The position numbers and the translations under genes are program-made. From the NCBI GenBank assembly GCA_023473665.1, contig JAMCYM010000002.1, positions 124,001-188,000 of the forward strand: a DNA stretch of 64,000 nucleotides, in the 5' to 3' direction. Of this stretch, positions 8,123 through 15,800 are shown in pieces. Origin of the DNA: Candidatus Marsarchaeota archaeon (lineage in GTDB: Archaea; Micrarchaeota; Micrarchaeia; Micrarchaeales; Micrarchaeaceae). The notes beneath the pieces were generated by a model. It saw only the letters and a list, made by a program, of their open reading frames with translations. It made no database searches and was not told where the DNA came from. How positions within the stretch are numbered: the first letter of the stretch is position 1; each line of letters opens with the position of its first letter.

Positions 8123-8827
8123 TCACGAGTATATTCCAGTTACGCAGCTCTGCGGCTTCATGTAGCTGACGTTGAAGAACCTCATAGCATTGTCCGCCCA
8201 GCACTCGCCATTGGACGACTCGCTCTCGAGCTTGGCGATCTGCCCTGCAGTGAGCGTGTAAGAATAGCCCACTCCCGGCACGTCGACTTTGCCATTGGCC
8301 GAGCGATAAATTGTTCCGGTGCCTATGTCAAGCGTCGAGTTGCTGAAATTTACGTATGTAAGGTAACACGGTGAGCCTGAAGCTATGCCGTCGACTACTG
8401 TGCTTACATCACTGTAATTGGCCGTGCTGTAAAAGAACAGCGCCGGGCAGGCGAATGCACCTGGCGCAGTTCCACTAGGAACTCCTGAAACGGTATGCGC
8501 GTGCGCGGCAGCGTATGCCCCGTAATAAGCCATCGCGCCGCCTCCTATTACGGCAGCCACAACTGCTATTACTACGCCATATACCTGCCAATGCGGCATC
8601 GCTTTGGCTTCTCCGCGCGAATAGCTGTTACTGAGCTTGAAATACTTCATGCGCCTGAAATGGCTGTTGTCATCCTCTACAACCTTCCCCATGTGCTTGA
8701 GCTCTGCTATATGCTGGCTGACCGTGGCCTTGGACAGGCCAAGCTCTTCGCTGAGCTGCGTAACAGTTTTCCTACCTGAGCGCAGGCTCTCAATCAGCAT
8801 GGCCTTGGTCTCGAATGTCTTGCTCAT
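8123..8827 (-). CDS. membrane-tethered winged-helix (ArsR-like) regulator with extracytoplasmic domain
   Basis: A one-component sensor-like protein. Residues 1-65 form an ArsR-type winged helix, with KTVTQLSEELGLSKATVSQH as the recognition region. A hydrophobic segment at about 80-105 (VYGVVIAVVAAVIGGGAMAYY) is followed by an outward domain of about 130 residues with four cysteines (FACPALFF, GSPCYLTY, GECWADN, PQSCVTGIYS). Two starts are possible: ATG 8827, or GTG 8839, which sits about 25 bases from the TATA element (8859-8866) and could be leaderless. Ligand and target genes are unknown. Confidence 0.7.
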   Translation of the reverse strand: MSKTFETKAMLIESLRSGRKTVTQLSEELGLSKATVSQHIAELKHMGKVVEDDNSHFRRMKYFKLSNSYSRGEAKAMPHWQVYGVVIAVVAAVIGGGAMAYYGAYAAAHAHTVSGVPSGTAPGAFACPALFFYSTANYSDVSTVVDGIASGSPCYLTYVNFSNSTLDIGTGTIYRSANGKVDVPGVGYSYTLTAGQIAKLESESSNGECWADNAMRFFNVSYMKPQSCVTGIYS

Positions 8828-8858
8828 GCCCACACACACTAGACGTTCGTCGCGTTAT

Positions 8859-8866
8859 CTATAAAT
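8859..8866 (-). promoter_or_regulatory. TATA box of the membrane-tethered regulator
   Basis: Minus-strand TATTTATAGA lies about 25 bases upstream of the GTG at 8839. It is the only evident promoter element for the regulator gene. Confidence 0.5.
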
Positions 8867-8932
8867 AGCGCTAGCAGACGGTTAGGTTTATGTTCGGTTT
8901 TATCCTGCCTTGAAGCGGGCGCAGTCTTTCAG

Positions 8933-9637
8933 CTACTGTTTCACTTCGGCCACATTCACGCTAAGTTTGTCGGAAAAGAATGGCTGCCTCTTCAGTTCCG
9001 CAATTGCTTCATCTATCTCATCATGCATCGCTCCGCCGACCGAGACGAAGCGTATGTCGTTAAGCCCAAGCGCAGACACTGCGATATCTATGTCAGGCAG
9101 TACCTCATCGAACGAGAGCGCCTGTATAAAATAGGTATCATCCTCAAGCACCCCCAGCTGCCTAGACGCTTCAGCGTATGCAACTGCCTGCCTGCCAAGC
9201 ACTATGGCGAGCACATGCTTGCTCCCGGTATGGAGGTTCAACTTCGAGAGGTCTATGATGCTTGCATCTACGCTTACATCAAGGTCCTCATCAACTGCAA
9301 GATCCCTTATCGCGGACAGCTGCACGTCTGTGTTAGTGTTGTCCAAGTCGTCCGTGAGCATTCCTTCGAACTGCCTGACAAGCCTCTTGTAGTTTTCACT
9401 GCTTGGCTTCGTCTCTTTGGCCAGCGCGGCCTTTACGAACTTCATAGCTCCGCAGTCCGTGTGCGTGCGCACCACGACTTTGTCCACTGTCCTATCATTG
9501 ACAAGTCTCTTTATCGATTCTGCGACACCGCGCACATTCGCGCCCGCATTCCTCAGGAAAACGGTAGACTCGCCTGCTTCATTGTCCAGCTCCTCGTTGA
9601 GCCTCCTGTCCATGCACGACAATATTACTTTGCCCAT
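8933..9637 (-). CDS. beta-class carbonic anhydrase
   Basis: Zinc enzyme that hydrates CO2 to bicarbonate. The ligand motifs of the beta class are in place: SCMDRR near the N-terminus (Cys8, with the Asp10-Arg12 dyad) and HTDCGAMK (His59, Cys62), with RNAGANVR between them. The C-terminal half contains a longer acidic segment and the conserved-looking YFIQALSFDEVL and VSVGGAMHDEI. At 234 residues it is within family range. It follows tRNA-Thr on the same strand with a gap of 22 bases. Confidence 0.88.
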   Translation of the reverse strand: MGKVILSCMDRRLNEELDNEAGESTVFLRNAGANVRGVAESIKRLVNDRTVDKVVVRTHTDCGAMKFVKAALAKETKPSSENYKRLVRQFEGMLTDDLDNTNTDVQLSAIRDLAVDEDLDVSVDASIIDLSKLNLHTGSKHVLAIVLGRQAVAYAEASRQLGVLEDDTYFIQALSFDEVLPDIDIAVSALGLNDIRFVSVGGAMHDEIDEAIAELKRQPFFSDKLSVNVAEVKQ

Positions 9638-9659
9638 GCTACCCTCTCGTTGAATGTAA

Positions 9660-9766
9660 GCCTCAGGGGGGATTTGAACCCTCGACCTTCTGCTCTATGG
9701 TTCTTGATTAAACTTCTTCAAAGAAGTTTACCATGCAGACGCTCTGCCATGCTGAGCTACTGAGGC
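9660..9766 (-). tRNA. tRNA-Thr (anticodon GGT) with intron
   Basis: The minus-strand sequence folds as a tRNA: acceptor GCCTCAG/CTGAGGC is perfectly paired, D arm GCTC/GAGC, anticodon stem TCTGC/GCAGA and T loop TTCAAAT. Removing the 34-base intron leaves the loop ATGGTAA with anticodon GGT and a 73-base tRNA. U73 follows, as in archaeal tRNA-Thr. One mismatch, A50-C64, is seen in the T stem. A TATA element CTTTAAATATC near 9790-9800 fits initiation a few bases before the 5' end. Confidence 0.93.
9695..9728 (-). other. tRNA-Thr intron with bulge-helix-bulge splice sites
   Basis: The intron sits at the canonical position after nucleotide 37. The exon segment ATGG pairs with CCAT near the intron 3' end, giving the central 4-bp helix. 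It is flanked by 3-base bulges TAA (5' site) and AGA (3' site). The intron body forms a strong hairpin of AAACTTC with GAAGTTT. This is the substrate shape for the archaeal tRNA splicing endonuclease. Confidence 0.9.
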
Positions 9767-9810
9767 GCAGATAGAAGTTTTGCTGCAAGATATTTAAAGC
9801 GAACAGATTA

Positions 9811-11265
9811 TTATCGTGTTATGCTTCCAAATGTGACTGTCGGCATCACGCCGTTGGGTGGGTAGGCACGGGTACGAAGCCAATACATAGTTCCAGTCCC
9901 TCCATTGCCACCAATATATAGATTTCCATTTGTATTAGAATAATAGCCAGTGGAAGATGTTATAGTCACCAAATTATAATTTACATTTAATATAGATTCT
10001 CCGCTGCTAAGCATTTGAGAAGTTAATACATAATAGGTGTTTTCAGCATCATCGCCCGTATAATATAGTAAGTTTACATTGTTGTACACTTCCCACCCGT
10101 CCTGTAACGGGTAGAAGTAGAATAAGACACCGCCTCCACTATATGTTCCTAATTGAGAAAAACCAATCCAACCAACATTTGTAGGATAAATATAAGCTTC
10201 CGTTATTATAGGAGCAGAAAAAGAGTTAATACTCTCTACATAGCTCCTATCAATGGCTGTTCCTTGGCTTTCAAACTCAAATCCGTTATTAATAGCATAT
10301 CCAGTGCCTAATGACGTCCATTTGTTTGTATTCAAGTTTGTTCCAGCAAAGTTATCATAGAAGCTGAATACGCCCGCTCCGTTGTCGTATTCTGCGTATG
10401 GCGTTGTGAGCTCCGGCGCCTCGCCCGCATAAATACCGTCATACTGCACTGTGAAGGGCAGGAAGTACATGTCTATGGCTCTGCTTCCCTGCGACGGTAT
10501 TGCCACAGGCATCTGGATCCAGAAGATTGCGTTAGCTGATGATGTGCTGCACCCGCTCTCGCACCAGCTGTACAGTTCCTTGCTGCCGTAGTAGAAACGT
10601 ATGTTGCCAAGATCAGACCTCTCGTACTGCGAATAAGTCTGCGGATTGAAGGTTATCATCTGCTGGAAGTGTGCCGGTGCGGCGCCCGTTTGGCTGTTCG
10701 TGATTGTTATTGGCACGTACGCGCCGCCTGCACCGCTGCTTAAGGAGGTGTTTACGCCGCCTATCTTTGCGTTGGATGGCTGTATACGTATGTTGCCCGC
10801 AAACGCATAGTTGCTGTTGGCTGGGCACGACTCATTGACAATGGCTGCCGGAGATCCAGCGCAGTAATTTGCGTGGATGCTGAACGTTCCTGTATAGGCC
10901 GTGCTGGTGCTTAGGCTGAAGTTGAAGTTGGCAACGCAGTATACCGTCTGGCCTTGTTGGGCCTGGCTAGGCACGCAGTAGCCGGACTTGCTGTTGCCGC
11001 TGCCGATGAATGCGCTGAACGAGCTTACGTTCACTATGCCTGGCGTTGAGTCTACAGAAGCAACGAGCAGCGTCGAACCTGTTGAATTGGTCGAGAGCAC
11101 AGCATCTTCGCACGTGAACGTGTTGAAGTATGCGCACTGCGTAGGCAGTATGGTGCGCGGTACGTTCGATATGAAGACAAGGAGCGCCAGGACTATTGCT
11201 ATGATTAGGAGCACTAGCCCGTATACAGACATGAACTCTATGGCGCTCTGCTGCCTGTATTCCAT
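9811..11265 (-). CDS. pilin-like surface protein with DUF2341 (lectin-like) domain
   Basis: A 484-residue secreted protein. The N-terminus has a type III (pilin/archaellin-like) signal: short basic MEYRQQ, then SAIEFMSVYGLVLLIIAIVL, expected to be cut by a prepilin peptidase and polymerised or anchored by the hydrophobic helix. After a Ser/Thr- and sequon-rich region with several cysteines comes a DUF2341-like stretch (ISYERSDLGN-type: YSQYERSDLGNIRFYYG and GSRAIDMYFLPF), then a concanavalin-like C-terminal part. The last third (about 9811-10360) is strikingly AT-rich (one 60-base line is 30% GC) against about 58% for the start of the gene. It is separate from the pilus operon but of the same style. 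Confidence 0.72.
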   Translation of the reverse strand: MEYRQQSAIEFMSVYGLVLLIIAIVLALLVFISNVPRTILPTQCAYFNTFTCEDAVLSTNSTGSTLLVASVDSTPGIVNVSSFSAFIGSGNSKSGYCVPSQAQQGQTVYCVANFNFSLSTSTAYTGTFSIHANYCAGSPAAIVNESCPANSNYAFAGNIRIQPSNAKIGGVNTSLSSGAGGAYVPITITNSQTGAAPAHFQQMITFNPQTYSQYERSDLGNIRFYYGSKELYSWCESGCSTSSANAIFWIQMPVAIPSQGSRAIDMYFLPFTVQYDGIYAGEAPELTTPYAEYDNGAGVFSFYDNFAGTNLNTNKWTSLGTGYAINNGFEFESQGTAIDRSYVESINSFSAPIITEAYIYPTNVGWIGFSQLGTYSGGGVLFYFYPLQDGWEVYNNVNLLYYTGDDAENTYYVLTSQMLSSGESILNVNYNLVTITSSTGYYSNTNGNLYIGGNGGTGTMYWLRTRAYPPNGVMPTVTFGSITR

Positions 11266-11287
11266 AATCGCACTATGTGCTGCTCAT

Positions 11288-11297
11288 GTATAAAAAG
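11288..11297. promoter_or_regulatory. symmetric TATA box shared by pilin-like gene and ksgA
   Basis: GTATAAAAAG is centred about 27 bases from the minus-strand ATG at 11265 and about 26 bases from the plus-strand GTG at 11318. Both genes would be leaderless from this one element. Confidence 0.6.
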
Positions 11298-11317
11298 GAT
11301 GGCGTGGAAATCCACTA

Positions 11318-12133
11318 GTGCTGAGCATGGACAACGACTACAGGCAGGTGCTGAAGAACCTGAGGGCGCACAAGAGGCTGGGTCAGAATTTCCTTGTCAA
11401 TGCAGATATAGCGAAGGCCGAGGCCGAGTACGCGAGAAATCGTGTAGTCGTTGAGCTGGGTCCGGGCCTCGGCATACTGACAAGGGAGCTAAGCGCAGTT
11501 GCAAAACGTGTAATAGCTATCGAGAAGGACAAGCGCCTTTTCGATATGCTAAGCTATGACCTGCATGCCCGCAATGTCACTCTTGTAAATTCGGATTTCT
11601 TCGCAGCCGATGAGCGCACCTTCACTGGCGCTGAAATAATGGTATCTAACGTGCCCTACAACCTATCCAGCAAGGTGCTGATGTGGCTGGCAGGGCGCAG
11701 GCTCGAAGCCGTGCTATGCCTGCAGAAGGAGTTCGTCGAGCACATGCTTGCCAAGCCGGGCACGAGGAAGTACTCGAAGCTGAGCGTAGTGTCTTCGCTG
11801 CAGTTCAAGGTTTCGCAGATGATGAATGTCGGCAGGAACAACTTCTATCCAGTACCAAGGGTGGACTCAGCGCTAGTGCATCTTGGCGTGAAGAACGTGC
11901 ATATAGAGCCGCGGGCTTCCGCCATGCTTGCATTGCTCATGGAGCACAAGAAGAAGCTGGTTAGGAATGCGGTTATAGATTCGTCCAAGGAGCTCTATCT
12001 AAGCAAGGAAGAGGCCGCGCGCATAGCCGGCATGATGCGCAGCTCCAATGCAAGGGTCTTCAAGATGGGGCCAGAGGAGCTGCTCGCAGCTGCAACCGAG
12101 CTTGCCGATATGGTTCATCGGTCGAACGAATAA
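11318..12133 (+). CDS. ksgA: rRNA small subunit adenine dimethyltransferase KsgA/Dim1
   Basis: Dimethylates two adjacent adenosines in the 3'-terminal helix of 16S rRNA during subunit maturation. The N-terminal KRLGQNFLVN and the SAM-binding VVELGPGLGILTREL are clear, as is the catalytic motif NVPYNLSS. The 271-residue length is normal. Start is GTG 11318 (leaderless from the TATA at 11288) or ATG 11327. The 3' end overlaps the convergent hydrolase gene by 19 bp. Confidence 0.95.
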   Translation: MLSMDNDYRQVLKNLRAHKRLGQNFLVNADIAKAEAEYARNRVVVELGPGLGILTRELSAVAKRVIAIEKDKRLFDMLSYDLHARNVTLVNSDFFAADERTFTGAEIMVSNVPYNLSSKVLMWLAGRRLEAVLCLQKEFVEHMLAKPGTRKYSKLSVVSSLQFKVSQMMNVGRNNFYPVPRVDSALVHLGVKNVHIEPRASAMLALLMEHKKKLVRNAVIDSSKELYLSKEEAARIAGMMRSSNARVFKMGPEELLAAATELADMVHRSNE

Positions 12134-12783
12134 GTAGGCTCCTGAATCTCATGCAGCACCATTGCGCCCCTGACTGCATCCATGAACTTTTTTTCGGCTG
12201 CGGCCGACCTGTTTTTGCCGAGAAGGTTCTTGTAGTGCATCGGCACGCTGTGCTTTGCACCTATTGCGTTGGCGGCGCTTATTGCCTCGTCTACGTCCAT
12301 CGTGTACGTGCCGCCAATCGGAAGCAGCGCCACATCTATGTCATTAAGTTCCTTCATCTCATTTATGAAATCTGTGTCGCCGGCATGATATATGCGCATG
12401 CCGTTCGCGCTTACTACGTAGCCTACCCAGTTGTTTGACCTTGGATGGAACTGAAGCCTTTCCTGCCTTGTGTTGTAGGCAGGCACAGCTTCTACCTTTA
12501 CGCCGGCTATCTCGGCGCTGAAGCCAGGTTTGGCTATGGTAATGCCGGGAAAATCCTTCGCATCTATGCAGCCCTGCGCTGCGACAATGCGCGTTCCGCT
12601 GCCTTGTAACTTAGCTATGTCGTCCTTGCTGCAGTGGTCAAAATGCGCGTGCGTTATCAGTATTATATCAGCCTTATTGCTGACATCTGACACCCTGAAA
12701 GGGTCAACGAACACCCTTGTGCTGCCATCATTAAGAATGAAGCTTGCGTGCCCTATCCATTCTACCGTTTCATCTACGTTCAT
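12115..12783 (-). CDS. metallo-beta-lactamase-fold hydrolase (UPF0173-like)
   Basis: A 222-residue metal-dependent hydrolase of the UPF0173 type. It opens with WIGHASFILND and has the metal-binding motif ITHAHFDHCS. YHAGDTDFI supplies the bridging aspartate and SVPMHYKN the last histidine. Substrates of this family are poorly known. Its ATG is about 33 bases from the TATA box shared with the giant surface-protein gene. Confidence 0.85.
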   Translation of the reverse strand: MNVDETVEWIGHASFILNDGSTRVFVDPFRVSDVSNKADIILITHAHFDHCSKDDIAKLQGSGTRIVAAQGCIDAKDFPGITIAKPGFSAEIAGVKVEAVPAYNTRQERLQFHPRSNNWVGYVVSANGMRIYHAGDTDFINEMKELNDIDVALLPIGGTYTMDVDEAISAANAIGAKHSVPMHYKNLLGKNRSAAAEKKFMDAVRGAMVLHEIQEPTYSFDR

Positions 12784-12809
12784 GCCATCAGGCTATCATG
12801 TACGCCAGA

Positions 12810-12822
12810 CTATTAAATATTA
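12810..12822. promoter_or_regulatory. symmetric TATA box shared by hydrolase and giant surface protein
   Basis: CTATTAAATATTA reads TAATATTTAATAG on the other strand. The centre near 12816 is 33 bases from ATG 12783 (minus) and 32 from ATG 12848 (plus), leaving leaders of only about 5-8 bases. Confidence 0.55.
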
Positions 12823-12847
12823 TTGCACCCAACTATATACCGGTACG

Positions 12848-15800
12848 ATGAAATACTCGCCTCTCGTCGGGTTCCTGTTAGCATTCATATTTGTCGCCTT
12901 CCTCGCGCCTGCACATTCGGCAACCAGAACAGCGATTTCTAGCACTCTCCCAGCTCCTGTTTTCGCTACTTCTTCAAGTTGCCTTATAGGCGCACCGGCC
13001 GGCTATTGTGACTTCGCAGCGTGCCCTAACGGGTACACATGCAGCAACCCGACCAACCAGCGAATAACAAAAACAAGCAGCGGTACATGCGTGCTTGGGG
13101 GCAGCGGTTACACTATAGGGTCGTGCGTGCCCTCTACCCCTGTGTCTTCCACCACAACCACGACCATCGCGACAACCACGACAACCGCAATCCCCCCATC
13201 TCCAATAACTTCCACTACATCAACATCAACCTCCTCGACTTCCACCACATCTACAGTCTCACTTCCGCCAGGCGTAATCGTAATCACTACTCACTCCTTC
13301 GCAGACACACCATACCCAGATGCGCAGGGCGGCAGCCTGGTCGCATCAGCTTCGCCGCAGCAGCCTAACTCGGTCACCTCGCAGTCCCTGAAATACACTA
13401 ATGCCAGCGCCCAGTGGCTCATAACATGCCCTTCACAACCTAACCCATCAGACACCATGCTGTACTTCTCGTCTGAACCCGGTTCGTACATCGGCGGCGA
13501 CATATGCCTTGCGCAACCTACCACTCTCAGCACCACAGCCTCACTCACTACAACAATCTCGTGGTCGACAACACAGGTAGCCAGCGCCTCTACCACATTC
13601 TCGATCGAGAACCCCGGCATCGCATCTGTGCAGAACCTAGGCTACGAAGGCGCCACTAACACAACTTCCAACTACTTCATCACGCAGCAATCAGGTCAGT
13701 CGGAAGTGTACGAACCATTTACGCCTGCTGCGCTCCAGCCCAATTGCGAAGTGTCGCTGGCTGCAGGTGTTGCAAGCGACATAGCCAGCGCATGCGGCTG
13801 GGATCAGCCAGTTAGTGGCACTCTGTACTTCATGGGTCACACATACAATGCCGAGCTCTATACAAACTCCTCCAATCCCTCATTCTACTGGGCCGTGTTC
13901 GAGACAGGCCTTGTATACTACGGAGGTAGGGTGCCTTCGACGTCAGTAGGCTCGTCTCCTACGCCAACCAGCACGTCGATCTCTAACGGCTACGATACCA
14001 ACTCGTACATATTCAGCCAGGTGCCTTCAGGCAGCCAGGCCGGCATATGGACATGGAATTTCGAGTACGCCAACTTCAGCAAGATGGTGCCGTCACAGCT
14101 CACCCAGCCGACGCAAACGTTCCCAGGGCTTGTGTACGACGCGCCGGACGGCTGCTCCTACACTTACACGTTTTCAGAATCGGTCAACTTCCAAAGCATA
14201 CAGAATGCCAACATACCTATACCTTCCAGCGCACCCACAATACAGCAGAACTACATGGAGATGAGCAGCAGCCTCTATTATCCGGTTACTGAAATAACGT
14301 CTGATTTTTCAGGCATCTCTGGCAACCTGAGGCTGCGGTGCCTCTACAACGGCTACTGCCTTACATCTTCCGACCTTGTCAACGTAAATTACATATCATC
14401 GAACGGCACGCTCAACTACGGCGGCAAAACGTATGACGGGCCATACGGCACTGGTCTGTACGTTTACCAAGGCATAGGCCAGCTTGCAGGGGATTACGTC
14501 GTGGTCACGAACCCCAGCTTCAATACTTACCGTGCATATGCGGTGCCTGACACAATCGCAAGCACTGAGAACGTGTCATTCCTCCCTTACTTTCTATATA
14601 GCCTCTCCATGCCTGCGTCTGCCAGCGACGCAAGCGCAAGAGTCGAACCCCTCAACCTATCGTTCGACATCTATAGCCCTCGCAACTATCTGCATGGCAG
14701 CTCTCTGGATCCGTTCCAGTTTTATACCGGCTCCGGGTTCTTTGCAACGGTCAACGGCTCCCTTGCCGAATTTCCATCCAACTCCCTCTCGTCGCAGTCG
14801 GGATCTGCGTTCTCCAGCCCTACAATAAACTTCATATCCGGCCTTCCTGCGTCGCAGGGCAGTTCAGGCATATCAAACCTGCTCTCACAGACCGTACAAG
14901 CGGGCTCGGGCTCATACGGCATAGGCGAGATATCAAACCCGATATACATAGCATCGTCGCCCAACGACTACATCTACCTTCTTAACTACACCAGCACGTC
15001 GCAGTTCGGGTTCGGACCATCAACCACTACAAACCTGTTCAAGCTAAGGTACATACCTTATGGTTACTACAACCTGACATACACGCAGCCGAATTTCGTT
15101 GTCGGCCAATATGCGCCCAGCTCTAACGCATGGACGAGCGAATGGCAGAGCTACTGGAATGCCGTGCTGCCAGAACAAGCGTCCAACCTTTACGTAACGA
15201 ACGTCACGACGCTCACCGACACCACGAACAAGCTGTGCTTCTTCTCGCTCTGCATACCTGGCAGCATACAGCCAGGTGTGACGTTCGGTTCGCTCATACC
15301 GCTGGCGCTCACGTCGGACTATGCCGATGACGTGTTCTTGGTGGGCGCCAACCGCTACAATCTCGGCACCGAGTTCCAGCTTGCTGCAGTGTTCTCCAAT
15401 GGCACTACTGCAACAAACAACGTGAAGCCTGGCGCAATAGGCGGCTTCCAGCCTGCGGGCATGATAGCAGCGGATCCGGGCGGCCAGTTCATATACCTGG
15501 CGAATTACAGCTATGGATTCATACCGATCTTCGCGGCCAACACGCTGTCAGACGTGTCAAGCATACCTCTGAACTACTCGAACTCAACCTACAGCGCGCA
15601 ACTCAACATAACAAAGTACCTCGCCAATGGCGGCCCGTTCAACGATTCGCAGATAGCAAGCGCTTATGCCGGAATGCAGGCATCTAATGACATAATGCAG
15701 TACCACAGGCCTGTCGCGCTCTTCGCCAGTGGCGGGTTGCTCTACTTGGTCGACGACTGGGCCTTCATGGTCGACGGCCAGCAGTCAAGCGTGCTGATGC

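Noticed and set aside
12530-12847. Upstream extension of the giant surface-protein frame
   Set aside because: It lies over the hydrolase gene and its promoter; the signal peptide begins at ATG 12848.
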